Positions 1-13,549 of a stretch of 64,000 nt of DNA are shown piece after piece (the first letter of the stretch is position 1; the number at the start of each line of letters is the position of its first letter). This stretch comes from Dioscorea cayenensis subsp. rotundata (taxonomy: Eukaryota; Streptophyta; Magnoliopsida; Dioscoreales; Dioscoreaceae). Under the pieces are notes generated by a model. It saw nothing but the letters and a program-made list of their open reading frames with translations, was not told the DNA's origin and did no database searches. Location: NCBI RefSeq assembly GCF_009730915.1, contig NC_052476.1, forward strand, positions 20,007,257 to 20,071,256, written 5' to 3'. The position numbers and the translations under genes are program-made.

Positions 1-2344
1 CTTTCTTTTTTCTTCTTCTTTCCTCTTCTCTTCCTTCTCGGGTCTCTCCTTCTTCTCTTATTTTTTTCTCCTGTTTCTCCCCTGCTCTTTTTCTCTTCTT
101 TTCTCCACCAATCTTCAACTTTCCCCCCCTAAAATCCTCAACCTCCGAGAGATTTTTTTTTTATCCTTTTTTTTAAATTTCAAATTTTATTCAAAATCCC
201 TTCTTATCCGTTTCTTTTTTTATTTCTATTCTCACTCATAAATTTTGATTTTAATTTATTTTTATTATTATTATTTTTTTCACGTGACAATTTGTGGTGC
301 ACGTTTTTTAAATTTTCATTTTAGCCCTCATGTATCTTTTTTTAAAAATCTAATCTATTTCTTCTTCTAAGTCTATATAAACAGTATGTAACATAAATAA
401 AAAATAACAAAATAATGAAAGAATAAAAAAATTGAATACAAATATATTACAAACAAATTAAGCATCTCTATCCTTGCAATTTAAAAATTTATAATTACAA
501 TATTACCAATTTTTATGGCAGACTTTTTGTTTGGATTTGACTGGTTTTGTTTTTTTTTTAAATGAAGTTTATCAAACTAAGTTTGAAGATTAAGCATAGA
601 CAACAAATAAAAAAATATAATACAAATAAATCAGTAAAACACAAAAGATTTTTAATTTATTATTTTTATGTTTTTTTAAAAAAATAGTTGAGATGATTTA
701 TATTAAATTAAAGAAATATTAAATATCTTAATTGATTATAATTAAAAAAAAGCATATTATATATCTACTTTATTAAAATTTATAGATAATTTAAAAAATA
801 GATTAAAATTTTTTTTGGCATAACATTTACTTAGCTTTTTACTTCCTATAAATTAACCCAAATAAGAACATATTAGTTGTGATGTTTGCAATAAAAAGGA
901 CACAACCAAAGAACAAATGATTGAACAATCATATTAAAAAAAAAATAACAAAACTATGATAATTTAAATAGTAACATTATAGACACTTTTCGTGAAAAAC
1001 AAACATATACCAAGAGAGGGAATTGTTATTCATCTTCATTAGAATATGGACAATATATATTAACATGATCATTTAATTTCTTTCATTTTAGATTTTTCAT
1101 CTTCTTCTACAATTGTCTATTCATCTTCTCATAAACCCAATCTATATCATTTAATAAATATGAAACTATTGATAATTTAAAATAAATAAAGTCCATGTTG
1201 TAATTTAATGTAATACCGAATAAATGTCGTTAAATTTTTTATTCATTTAATTATAATTTTTTTATTAATAACACAATTTTTTTTCATATATTATGTAATA
1301 CCAAATAAATATTGTTTATTCTTTTCTAAACAAATAATTCTATATAAATTTAGCAAAAATTTTCAATTTCCAAAGCCCATCCGTTTCCATGAGCAGGTCT
1401 TATTAAATGTTTAATATAAAACTGACTTAATACCTATGATGAAATCAATTCCGTTAAATCTTATATGTTATAATGCAATGGGAAAGTTTTTTAAAAAAGA
1501 GTTTAAAAATCTTATTTGAAACCCTCTCAAATCATATTATCATCTGATTTCATTAAAAGATCTTAAATATAATAATATTATCTATTACTTTCCTATATTT
1601 TCTTTCATATTTAATATTTAATATAATACCAAATAAATATTGTTAATTATTTTTTAAACCAAAAACTAAAAAAAGGAAGGATTGAAAATAAAACTGATTT
1701 AATAGCCATAATGAAATCAACCCCACTTTAAATACATGAAAAAAAAATTAATATATTGTTAAATATATTAAATATCAAATAATGGCCACGATAAATCAAT
1801 GCCACTTTAAATATATGCAAAAAAATAATAATAAAATAAAAATCTTCCTTAAAACTCTCTCCAATCAAATTACCATCGGTTTTCATTAGATCATCATATT
1901 AAATATTTAATATAAAATCTATTTAACGCCCATGATGAAATTAATGCCTATTATGCAATTAAATTTTTTTAATTATTACCATATTTAATATAAATGAAAA
2001 TATAAAATTATTTCTTCAATCACTCTCAAAGCAGTTTATAAATCTATTCTAATAATATGTATAGATTATACATGTACTGTACACTATAAACATGATTTGT
2101 TTCTCAGTAGTATTTGTTAAATCTAATGTTGGTCTCTTGTGAGAAACAGTATTTTCTCTTCTCTATAATTGTATAATAGTAGGATTTATTTTTGTAGGGT
2201 TGTTAAGCATTGTAAATGGTGCACCTTTGTACAAATCTGTATTTTTTCACAGAATTTGTTACTTTTGTTAAAATAGTTGGGTTTTAGAGAAGTATATTGA
2301 AAGTTGGATTTTTCCATAGATATACAAAAAATTAGTTTTTCTTT
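1..2344. other. AT-rich intergenic region
   Basis: No gene was found. The first ~150 bases are strongly pyrimidine-rich, which could be leader or low-complexity DNA of a neighbour outside the window. The rest is A/T-run DNA with no sustained reading frame on either strand. Confidence 0.6.
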
Positions 2345-2645
2345 GTATAATACCTGAATTGGTCCCTCTACTTATCTCTCTTCCCTTTTGGCTCCTCTAC
2401 TCAGAAATGCTCTAAAGTAGTCCCTCTAGTCTTGAAAATGGTTCTAATTAGTCCTTCTACTTTAAAATAAGCCAATTATTGACTATATTTTTCAAGAATA
2501 GAGAGACTAGATGGAAAAATATTAAGAGTAGATTGACTAAATTGGGTCATTTTCAAAGTAAAGGGATTAGTGTGACGCATTTCTGAGTAGAGGGACTAAA
2601 AGAGAAAAGAGAGAAAAGTAGAAGGACCAATTCGGATATTATACC
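2345..2645. repeat. Fold-back MITE, Mutator-type family (copy 1)
   Basis: This ~300 bp segment is an inverted repeat. It opens with GTATAATACCTGAATTGGTC and closes with the complement of a near-identical arm (about 60-70 bp per arm, containing the CCTCTACTCAGAAATG block). A related copy lies at 56503-56815. There are no coding sequences. The target duplication here is unclear because both flanks are T-rich. Mutator-family assignment rests mainly on the second copy, which has an 8/9 nine-base flanking repeat. Confidence 0.7.
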
Positions 2646-3140
2646 AATTTTTTTTTTCAAAGACATACACAGTAAAAGAGAATAAACCACTTTTAAGGAC
2701 AAAAACAATTTTTTAATTGAGAGCAATTAGAAATCAAATAAAGTTTGATTCCCTAATGATTTGAGGGACAAAAATGAAGACATTCCAAACATGAAAGACA
2801 TTCGTCCACTACCAATCAAAATAACTACTGGAAGGTGATACACAGTTTAGCTAATAACTATATTTAAATTATTAATTAAATCATGAAAAGGAAAAGTTAG
2901 TTATATACCCCAAGTACCACAAACACAAACACCATCTTTCAATTTTATAATAATAATTTACAATTCATGAAAAATTAATCCTGCAACAAAAGCAATGCAT
3001 GAAAACTATTGCTCAAAGATCAGCCAAGTTTTTTACTTGAATGGAACTAGTGTTTTTTCATTTACACATTCCAATCTAGTGTGTACAAAAATAAAGACTG
3101 AAAAAGAAGGTCTTCTTTCAAAATGATGGAGTGATGAACT
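2646..3140. other. Intergenic / 3' flank of the remorin gene
   Basis: AT-rich DNA downstream of the minus-strand remorin stop. It probably includes the remorin 3' UTR. No other feature seen. Confidence 0.4.
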
Positions 3141-6100
3141 CTAGAACAAACAACTACAATTCAGGATACTAGACGATGGAATTCGACCAGTTTGTCGAAT
3201 GTACTCTGCCTGTCGAGTAGTTCTCACAGCTTTTCGGTTCATTCTGGCTTCTGCCATGGCTTGTTTCTCCTCTGCCCGTCGTTGCACTATTGCTAGCTTC
3301 TCGCCTGTCTTCTCTTTAACACGAGTCCTCATTCGCTCTGCATCGATCTAATTTATATATATACACATTTATATTAGGATGTATGTGAACATAGACAAGC
3401 AATCCAACCCTTGAAACTAATCTAGACGATACTAAAACAATGTAATTGGAAAGGAGTACCTCTGCTTTCTTCATTTGAACATCAAATTTCGCTTTCTGAT
3501 GACTCTGCCATGCCTTAATCTTGAGTTCTTCACTCTTAAATCTAAACAAATAGTTGCAGTTATTTGTCAGAATGGCAGAATTTTGCAAATAAATTATCGA
3601 AAGTTAGGTTGTATTTCCCTGCAGCAAGATCAAATTGTCGACATATGGAAATATATATAATACCACTTACATTGACAATGGGAATAGTTTAGTATAAGGA
3701 AATAAGGAAGGTCAAAAGCTACAGACCATCTATTCAATCAGGCATCAAATCCAGTTTAGACTAAGCTTTTTCTTCGACTGAGTTCTATATTATAGACAGT
3801 AAGAAGCCAAATTTATAGCTCTTTAAAATACTACTCCTCAGTAGTTATAGTTAACCTTAGGTATCAAAACTTACTCAGCATTGGCATTCATTCGAAATAA
3901 TTTCCATTAGGATCCATAATCAATACATGGCTATTAGAGTTTGAAGTCTCGCAAAAGTTTTCGTATTAAATTCAATATGAACTCTATGTACTAAATTAAA
4001 TAACTGCATATCAACACATACAATTTGCTGTCAAGTGTGTGAATAAAATCTGATAAGTAGAAGCAAGTAGATACCTGGCTATATGTTTGGATTTCTCAGC
4101 ATCTTCCCATGCAGCCGCACGTGTTTCATATTCCATTCTCGCAAGTTGATCTGCGTCGATTGTTACGGGAGCAGGAGAAGGATGTTGCAACTCTTCTTTG
4201 CTAGCCCACGAAGCGATGTTCATCTTACCTAGCTGTATGCCAAGAGCAGCAATTTCTCTCCTAGTTTTAATCTGCAATTCTCTTTCAGATAATTCATTTT
4301 TGCCACCACCTTTTCGGAAATTTAATTCATCATTGGTAGAAAGCTTTGGGAATGACTGCTGCACAGGCATTCCTTTTCTCGGACTCGATGGCCTTGAAGA
4401 AATGGAGCTATGACTTGGTGTCATGGCTCCTGGAGGAGTCGTCGTTCTTGATGGTTCTTCGCTTGGAATTGGGGTCATCTCTGTTCCTATATCTCTCATT
4501 GACACTAACTGTACAGCCGGAAAGTCTGCATAACGATTACATTTTCATAAGCATAAATACAAGAAGAAGAATTACTATCATCTTTGATTGTCTTTGATTT
4601 GTTTATATCACAATAAGGTATACATGATAAGAAGCAAGATATAACAATAAGAAGCAAGATATAACACTGAGTAAAACAAATAGAGATGGATATGACACAT
4701 TGAACTCAAGCATACCTGTTGGCTCAGATACAGGATTTTTAATGGTCGATGATTCGTTACGATAATTTCCTCTTTGAAGACTATTAGAATCTCCAGAAGC
4801 AACAAGTACATCACTTGACCGACCAGGTCCGTTCGCAGACAAGGAATTCGAACGTGTGTAATTTGAAACCGAAGGTAACTTCTCAACCATCAATTTGGTA
4901 TCCACTGATCGACTAACATAATGCTTTTGCCCAACATTCACAGGAGAAATTCTCAGCCAACTGGGCAGCATTTGACGATTTCCATGATTCTGTGAATTCG
5001 ACCTCTTCAAGACATTATTCGGACGCTGTGATCGCCGGTTCAATATCCATTTCTCTGCTTCATTCCACTTAGACGGAATATGCCTATGGTAAGACCCGGC
5101 CTTTGATTGCTGCACTTGATGGAACTCAAAGCTGGAAGTGCTGCCATTGTCATTACCACTGTCATATCCATTATAATCAGCCTCGAGAGGTTTCCCGGGA
5201 TGAACCACACCCAAATAGTTGCTTTGCTGAAGCGGATAAGAACCAATCTTTGAAGCACCACCTGCAATCATCACACCATCCTTCTGTAAATCCTTCGGTA
5301 ACAAAACATATTGTTTTCTTAGACTTTTCATGTTTGTTCATAAATAAATGTTTGCTAATGCAAATTGAAATTGATCTTCACTGACCTTCCTGATCAAGAT
5401 CACCAGCTAATAAGCCGTTCTTCGCATACTTCATCTCCTCGATTTTAGAAGGCGATGTCCTCGATGAATTGCTCTCGACTTCCTTTCTTCTGCTACTCTG
5501 AGCTCCTATGAGCTTCATCCGGAGTTTCGTCGGAGATAGTACACCCATCTACATTCAACAACATTCTTGTGAATCTTACACATTTGCAAGAAAATCAATA
5601 TCGAATTCTCTCTCAATAACCAAACAAATCAATGAGAATACACCATTCTTTCGACACATGTATGATACTGATATCAAGATTAAGAACTGCAAAACATCTT
5701 CTTGATCTATTGTGCACAATTACTTCCAGCTACAACTAGATATCAACATGGAAACAGTGTCATACCAAACCCCAAATAAACATTCTCACACATTTGCTAC
5801 AAATCCAGCAACATTAGCTCAAATGGATACACAAACATTTTGGTCACTAATAATCTTCAAATAAATAATTTAAAAAAGAAAGTTCTGACATGAATGTTCA
5901 TCAAAATATTATCCACAACAAGAGAAAAAGGAACAACTAAACAAGAGCCATTACCATGTTGAAACCAATCAATCAAACACTAAACTCAAAGCCAAAAGCA
6001 AATCCATGAAAAGAAGAGACAAATAAAGAAGCAATGTACCAAAACAAGGTCCAAAGATGAGAAATCTGAGGGCTTGTTTGGTTGCCATTGCAGTGAAGAC

Positions 6101-6144
6101 AGAGGAACACATACCTTGACATTGTGGATCCTCTCATACTCCAT
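3141..6144 (-). CDS. Remorin family protein (C-terminal remorin domain, long N-terminal region)
   Basis: Remorins are plant-specific proteins of plasma-membrane nanodomains and plasmodesmata that act as scaffolds in signalling and pathogen responses. Six exons join in frame: 6144-6115, 5548-5386, 5261-4716, 4525-4075, 3541-3460, 3347-3141, giving 492 residues. All introns are GT-AG and phases agree. The Remorin_C domain spans about residues 355-485, with AAAWEDAEKSKHIARF, KIKAWQSHQKAKFD and the basic coiled coil MRTRVKEKTGEKLA. The end (ILNCSCLF) has two cysteines, the usual kind of site for S-acylation of the remorin anchor. The long Ser/Arg-rich N-terminal region with the MTPIPSEEPSRTTTP block resembles the long remorin group (often called group 6). 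The start ATG in a ten-codon first exon is inferred. A MULE begins about 750 bp upstream. Confidence 0.9.
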
Positions 6145-6895
6145 TGTTGTTCTCAGAGGGGAAATGTGTTGTGTGTTTTTGTGTGTTTGCTGAGAAAATT
6201 TGCAGCAACAAAAAGGCCTTGGTTTTTGAAGTACACTTGGAAAAGGTGAAAGGTAGGGTACAGAATCGGCGATCTATTCAATTCCTCGGCTAATTATTAG
6301 CTTTTTTTTTTTATTAAAAAATAATAAATAAATTTATAGATGCTTTTTAATGCAATATATATATATATACTCGGTATGTTCTTTTTTACTTGTCACATGT
6401 ACTTAATTCACACCGATTAAAAAAAATTAGTTAAACTTAGTTAATTACTTATATTTTATAAAAAAATTATTACTTTCTAAAACTACACTTATTTAAAACT
6501 TCACTAGGTGAAGTATATGATTTAATGCTTAATTGATTGTGATTTATTGAAAATTATACTGATATGTTAAATTAAAGGGTAAATTTAAAAAAAAAATATT
6601 TAATGTTGCATAAAATTTTTAATGTGACAAATAAAAAGAAACAAAGAGTGAAAGTAAAAAAAACAGAAGGAGTATATTTTTTTCATGCAACCAAAACGCT
6701 ATCCATTTATTAAAGTCTGTTGTCCTTGTTTGATATTCCTTTGTTTCTATTATATGTACACTTTAATGTAAATTAAAAAAAATATAATTGAAAATTAGTT
6801 AATATTCTTAAATTTATAATAAAATTATATTAATTTTCTAAAATTATGATTATTTAAAAGTTTAACAAGATTTTATTAAATTTTCTTTATTTTAA
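6145..6895. promoter_or_regulatory. Upstream region of the remorin gene
   Basis: This is the minus-strand gene's 5' side. The first ~150 bases are less AT-rich and probably hold the leader. Further out are poly-A/T runs and a short (AT)n at about 6357-6370. No specific regulatory element could be assigned. Confidence 0.35.
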
Positions 6896-6955
6896 GGGAA
6901 AATTACTGTTCACCCCTCGTAATTTTCAAAACTTCCCAAAAACCCCCTCCTACTT
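6896..6955 (+). repeat. Left terminal inverted repeat of MULE copy 1 (approximate)
   Basis: AATTTTC, AAAACTT, CCCAAAAACCCCCTCC and related blocks align with the reverse complement of the right ends near 16486 and 25646. The match is imperfect, with several small indels. Confidence 0.55.
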
Positions 6956-7059
6956 TTTACACACCACTGATAGCCCTTCCGTAGTGTTTAACTTCCCTTT
7001 ACCCCCTACTGCTCACTTCAATGGGTCCATGTTGGAAATCCCATTTTTGGCCCTCGAAA

Positions 7060-7650
7060 AATAGTGGGAAAGGAAAAGCGCCAAATCACATCATGTCTCA
7101 ACCTTTTCAGGGGCTTTTCGCTTGGTTTCGATAGACAACGCCAAGGAGTTACATTACATCTTGTTATTCTCCTCATTATCATACCCGAAATATATAAACC
7201 TGCTTTCTAACGTAAAATGAAATTGATTTCCATCTGATCGTCAAGTGCACTTCATCTTCAAAACGAGACGTAGTCGATTTTATTGTCGAGCGCAGAGCAC
7301 GTGCCATTGCTGCCTTCTCGCTTTATGGTTAGTAAAGTTGTATTACGACGAGAAGAATGAAGAATTACGACTTTGAGTTCATTTCGTTGTAAAGTTCTTC
7401 TCGCTTTATGGTTATCTATTTCAGTATATTTTTAAATAATGTTTAACTATTTGCTATTATCCGCTTAAATATTTTTACTAATATGTTTAATAATTGTCAT
7501 ATCCGCTTAATACTTCCCATCTCCGCTTTAACATTATCTTTACATGTATAACTATTCATAAACGCTAAAATTCTCAAAGTCTCTGCAGAAACGGTGATCT
7601 TTTTCGCTCGATCCGAATTGTTGGCATGCGGCGACGTGGCAGGTGCAGGG
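7060..7650 (+). pseudogene. Degraded duplicate of the transposase 5' end (leader, exon 1, intron 1)
   Basis: The segment at ~7070-7110 (GCGCCAAATCACATCATGTC) resembles the leader at ~9005-9045. 7240-7325 resembles the 3' part of transposase exon 1 at 9385-9470, including the CCATTGCTG/CCATCGCTG region. 7429-7570 resembles the intron at 9535-9690, with CCGCTTAA repeats. This looks like a partial internal duplication in the left arm. No open frame survives. The corresponding part of copy 2 is hidden by the N gap. Confidence 0.5.
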
Positions 7651-9180
7651 TTATGGGTATCCCTGCAGTGAAGAATTAACGACTCAGATTAACTTTATGC
7701 ACTGCAGAATATAAATTTCCGAACACCCGCTCGCTCTCATCGACCAATGTCGGCCATCGCTGCTTAACTTTTTTTCTCGGATACGTAAGAGTCACCGCTC
7801 GTGGACTTCACACCATAAATAACTGTGGAAGAACCCTCCCCATGGACAACCACTCCTCGCTCGTCCTCATCATCCTCCTCCTCCTCCTCCTCCTCTTCCT
7901 CCTCTTCCCACTGGGACAACCACTCTATCTCGGAAAAGGATGTTTCGTGAGCCTTCTTCCTTATCTTGAGAATCAATTAGCCGTAATCACCGAACTAGTT
8001 AAACTATCTTTTTCTCGCCTGTCGAAGTCCTCCTCATAATCGCCTCGAATGCGAGGATTCTCCACGTGGGACTGACTGGAAAGCAATTAAGAGAGCATTT
8101 CGACTTGGGTATGAAAAGAAAGTTTTCACGTATCACGTGATCACGGAGGATTCTCTAGAGGAGGGAGATCGTGAAACATCCTTTTAAGACGGGTCGACAT
8201 TTACCACTGAGACTTTCTCGTTAACGCTTTAAGAAAACGACGCCAGCATGACAACCAGCTACGCTCGCTGTTTAACTATCGTGGATCGCTCGTTTAAGTC
8301 CTACCACGACATCGATTAATAGTCGCTTTTCATGAATGTGTGTTGTTTAACCTTTTTAATGTCAGACGCTTTTGCGTGTTCAAGTCGATGCGCTAGTTAT
8401 GCAAACCGTGAGCATTCGAACGCATGCATACTTGTTTCAGCTATACGAGGGTCGAGTCGCTGAGTGTCCAAAGTCCGAGTGACGTTGTAAATGTTGTCAG
8501 AATGTTGTAAATCTTTGTAAATGTTGTAAATGTTGTAAATCTTTTATAAATAAAACGAAACAATCGATTTCGATCGCGAACTTCGAAATTTAAACAGAGA
8601 CCTAGTAAAAAACAATGTGGGAAACAAAAAACGCTCATCAGAAACAATAGAAAAAGTTAAACAATACTCAAGTTACTCTTTAAACAACGACAACGGTGTT
8701 TAAGAAAAATACGTAAATATGTTTAAACAGATGACCCAGTGAGGTACCCATCTAGCAACGCGATGTCAGATGAAAAGCATTCAATTTAAACAATAACATA
8801 TTATTTACATGATATAGACTTTAGTTAAACAGCTTAACCGTTATTTTAAACACTATATGTATCCGCTTTTAAACATAAAAAAAGCTCGACGCTTACACGT
8901 AGACTCATGTTGAGTCGAGAACTTTCATTCGAACGACTGACAACATGTCTTCCTCAGCGATAATGACATATATTTCCCTTTTTGCCCTTGGGATGGAGGG
9001 AAAAATACCGCCCAATCACATCACGCCTAATCTAACCTCTATGCATACAATCGCAGACTTTTTGTTTGCGACTCGATCACTGTTTGTTCTTTACATCTTC
9101 TACTTCTTCTTCGCTCGCCTTCGCTTTTGTTCTTCATTTCATTAGGGTTTTGATCGATTTGGTTTTCGAATCGATATATT
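7651..9180. other. Left arm of MULE copy 1, non-coding
   Basis: Contains a (CTC)n triplet run at about 7867-7906, an irregular TGTTGTAAA tandem repeat at about 8484-8545, scattered TTTAAAC motifs, and the transposase leader (8940-9180). An acidic ORF on the minus strand at 7764-7976 is just the translation of the triplet run. I see no recognisable gene. Confidence 0.4.
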
Positions 9181-11730
9181 ATGGAGAGTTTTTGTGGTAT
9201 TGCTAGATTCAACTGGGGAGGGAAGAGTGCTAATGCTCACGCCTCGGACTTCTGGGAATTGGTGTTAGATGAGATATGCGAGCGATGGGGTCTCAAGTTT
9301 CTCTTGTCGTGGTTAAGTTCATCACACCGTGATGGATATAAAACGGTTTCGCCTAATAGAAAAACGATGTCGACTTCCATCGGATGCGCCACGCTCCACT
9401 CCATCTTCAAATGTGCTCGTAGTTGATCTTGTCGTCGAGACGTAAAATGTGCCATCGCTGAATCCTAACGAAAAACGAGGTTTACTCGTCAGAAGTTCCT
9501 TTTCTTTTAATTATTTCGACTGTTCGGGGTCATTATTGTTTAAATATGTCCGACATCGGGTTAACATATCAGACTAGTCCTTTACGTTATTAGTTAATTG
9601 TTTAAGTATTTAATTTAACGCTTAACTATTGTCATTATCGCTAAACATTATATTCTCCGCTAACATATCGATCTTTTCATTCGATCAGTGTCGGGTGAAT
9701 TCAGATCCGCGAGTGCTCCCATTCATCCCCATGGGCGACCTCGACGCTGGGATGTCTTCCTTCCTCGCCGATCATTCGAAGTGTTGTCGCTGGATATCGG
9801 TCAACGCTTTTGACGGTGCCGAACATTTCTGTGGATGTACTTTCAAAATCATGCAATCAAAAGGAATTTTGACTTCAAATTCATAAAGAACTAAAAACAT
9901 CAGCGATCGCGGAATGCGTACCGATGGTCTAGTCGCTAGCGCCTTCACGCATCAAAAGAGTATAACAAAAATACTTTCGTAATCAAGACAATCAACCCGG
10001 GTCACACACTGCGGTGGTGGCATAGGTTCAGGCCACATCCGAAAAGCGCCCAAAAACGGGTTAGCGCATCGAGTGATTCGTAAGCTCGGGCCGACCGCCC
10101 CTCAGTATAAGGCCATCGACATTCGTAAGGACATGTCATGGGAACATGGTGTCCACATACCATACAAGCGGGCTTGGTTGGGAAAAAGAGCACGCCCGGG
10201 TGGTCCCTCGACTCAAAGTGACATCTCCAAAGCCATGATCGCTTGCTTTGGTATGTGGATAAGGCGGGTCGAGACAAACCCCAAGTAGGCTGCGATCGTG
10301 GAGAGAGACGCTGATCGCTTTTAAACGCGCATTCTTTTCTTTCGATGCGGTATCGTGGGATTCAAGAGGGCTTGCAGTCGCTGTCATTAGCTCGACTGGT
10401 ACCCACCTCCTTGGAAAAATATCGGGTACACTCACGGGCTGCCACAGGAAAGATGGTAACAATGGTTTTTTCCACGCCGCCTTCGGTATAGTCGACAACG
10501 AGACCGACGCCAATTGGACTTGGTTCATATCTAAGTCACGACGCCTTATACGAGGGCGTGAGATTATCACTGAGATAATTACCTTCGTGTCCGGACGGTC
10601 CAAGGGCCTCGTGAGCTGAATTGCGAGAGTCTTCCTCTTCGCCACACGCTGCATCGCCTTCGACATCTGGAGGCCAATTTTACGAAAAGCCAACGTCGAC
10701 TTGGGAAGGCATCGAGGGAGCGAGTGCTCGGTCTATACGCTTCCAGCATTGCGCTGGGCATCCACCGCTAAAGATTTCGACGATACCGTGAATGAACCGC
10801 AGCTATATCACCCGAAGCTCATCACCGGGTTGATTAACAAATCGGATATGGCACATCGGGTCGAATTATCTCGCTCGGAGGTGATCGTTGGGGTGAGATG
10901 TATTCGAACGTCATCGGAGTCGCTCAATGCTTGATCAAGGAAGCCTCGTCATTTACCGTCGACGTAAAATGGTCGACTCCATAAGGTCCATGAATGTTGA
11001 TTTACACTTAACATTTAGTATTACCCTTTAAACATTCTCAATCTTTGTTTAATTACACTTTTTCTCGACTTTTAAATATTAATCATTTTCGTTTATTTAA
11101 TTACAATAATGTTTAAACATGTCGACTGAATTATTTAACCATCACTCGCCTTTTGTTTAACCTTATTTGCCGAGTTCAAGTTGATCGCATGTTATGTGAA
11201 TCCCAGGCGCGAGCGTAGCGATCAAATGGGAGACCCACTTACGCCCGGACATACATTCGGGTTAGAGATCATCATCGAGACGACCGAAATCTTCGTGTCT
11301 GGGTCGTCATGGTCGATGATCGCTACGGGCGATCGACTCAATCGCAAAGAACTCCGTGGATCTCGCCATCATGAACTTGTTCATGCCGGTAGGTGGCAAG
11401 TTTGATGGTATCCCTCGCAAAACATGCTTTGCGAAAGAATAATGCGGATGCACACCAACGTACATCGATGTATGAGCGGGTACTTCACCGGCCGACAATT
11501 ACAAACCGGCATACAACGAAGCTATATTCCCCATACCCGACGATGACAGGCCTTCGACGGGAAATCGTGAGCTTCGCTTACATCACTGCGATTAGAAGGC
11601 ACTGGGCGGCCTAGACGAAAAGAGGATCGAGTCGCAAGCGTTTTCGACGTCCGCTGAGTTACATCGGGCAGCTCACCGCCAAGGATCCGGCCACAATCGA
11701 CGATCTTGCAATGAAACTGTCGCCGACTAG
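9181..11730 (+). pseudogene. MuDR-type MULE transposase, frameshifted (copy 1)
   Basis: Transposase that would cut and join the element at its terminal repeats. Three exon blocks are separated by AT-rich introns: ~9181-9480 (N-terminal block MESFCGIARFNWGG), ~9690-10960 (catalytic MULE domain) and ~11170-11730 (SWIM-type zinc finger region). Fragments in shifting frames show the MULE hallmarks: a GTHL segment near 10400 where a one-base insertion breaks the preceding Asp codon, KDGNNGFFH, a WTWF motif, and the C-x2-H segment (C-LRHLEANF) near 10650. No frame stays open for more than about 100 codons, so the copy as assembled cannot make transposase. The ATG at 9181 is shared with copy 2 (18504). 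Whether all indels are real is doubtful (see findings). Confidence 0.8.
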
Positions 11731-11755
11731 GCATTGTTAATAAACCGACGATGAC

Positions 11756-12340
11756 AGGGAAACATTGTGTATTTATAACGAATTGAATGTATTTACACGG
11801 AGACATTGTTATTTTAAACGGATACATCGAATTTGAAATATTTCAACCGATGTTTAAAACGATATATGGTATATTTAAACAATGAAACGGAAATGTACAC
11901 AACTACAACGTAAATTAAACAAACTGAAATGAAACTGAATGAAATTTAACCTCGCTTTTACAATCGAAAAACAAACAAAAATTTACATCGAGATATACAA
12001 GTCATGTTCTTCGAAAAACAAAAACAATGAATTGAATTGTGTATTGATGGGCAACTTTCCATATTTAGTTAAACAATAAGTGCATTCATTTAAACAGAGA
12101 AAGTGTTATTTTTAAACGGGCTACACCGTAATTTGAAATATTTAAAACCGATGTTTAAACGATATATACTATATTTAAACAACGAAAGTGAAATGTACAC
12201 AATCACAACGTAAATTAAACAATGAAATAAAAACCGAATGGAATTTAACCCGCTTACAATTCAAAAACAAACAAAATTTACATTAAGATATACAAGTCAT
12301 GTTCTTCGAACACGAAAACAATGAATTGAATTTGTCCGTA
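11756..12340. repeat. Tandem duplication (~290 bp) in copy 1 between the two genes
   Basis: The segment from the GAAACATTGTGTATTTATAACG region at ~11758 to ~12044 is repeated at ~12045-12340. The same order of blocks recurs: AATTTGAAATATTT, GATATATGGTATATTTAAAC, AAATGTACACAA, ACAAGTCATGTTCTTCGAA, AACAATGAATTGAAT. Copy 2 has only one unit (~21055-21365), so the duplication occurred after the copies separated. Confidence 0.75.
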
Positions 12341-13549
12341 TTTACATTTGAAAACAAAATCGACACCGACATACAAGACATGTTATTCAAAAATGTAATT
12401 TAACCCGCCTGCGACGACCCCTTTGTCATACGGACGCCACCGCCCTCCCTCTAGTATGCGGGTAACATACCGTAATCCGAGGTAAGGAACGTCCCGTCTC
12501 GCAGTAGCCGTAACTCTCACCCCACGAGAATCGCTCGACAAACCGCACGACGACGTAGACGGCGTAATCGACGCTTCCTTGTTTTTGGCGCTGGGTTTCG
12601 TGGTCGGCACGCAGCGGGTACTTTCTGTCGTGCCGACCGCTAAACTCCATATCGGCACAAAGGTCGAATAGATTCCACCGTCGAGATATGCAAGTCGAGA
12701 TTAGAATCACCGATTTAAATACCAAACGCATATTAATCGGACATAATTAAAGAACTTACTCATGTCCAACGCTGTCCCTTATCGCATTCGACATGTACGA
12801 AGAATAATGCCCAGTATTCTTGTTTATCATCGTCCCGTGACTGCACGTACATGGAAGTGGCCATTCATGATTATCTGGGAGGACGACACTTGAACTTCTA
12901 CGTGTCACTGCATAGCATCCCCGATCATAGCCATAATTGTAGCCATGCGCGTCCCGTCCCCGCTGACATAAACAAATGTAAGCGGTCTGATGACGGAGGC
13001 GCTCTTGTAAGGATACGGGCTCTTTTGCTCGCCGACTTTTTGTATTATGCATACGAAAAGCGCCCATCACATCATCAAATGACCATCTCCTTCCCCTCAA
13101 GTCAGTATAACCTCGTCATAGGATGACCGATAAGGCCATTCTTCCACACGATAAAAGTCGAGGTTAAACGATAATGTATATTAGAAGACCATATTGTAGA
13201 ATATTTTAAATGATATTATCAATTGTTACATGATATTATATATAATTAAACGAGTAAGGCTAAAAACTTAAATGATAACATAATGGTATTAAACACTATT
13301 AGGTAATAGTTAAACACTCATGAGAAACTCTTTAAACAATATCATAAAAACGCTACACTTACCTGCGTCCATAGAGCAGCTTGAGGAAGATCCTCATCAA
13401 CTCCTCGTCAGATTTGTTAAGACGACTCGAGCCAACCCATTTCTTCTTCTTCGAATAAAAGCTTTCCGAGCCGTTCGTCCAATTTTCGATCGGCCTCGAT
13501 CATCTCTCTCGCTGCTCGGCTCGGGGTCTTCATCAAGATCTTCCTTCGA

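Noticed and set aside
7764-8039. ORFs with long Glu or Leu runs
   Set aside because: They are translations of a CTC triplet repeat.
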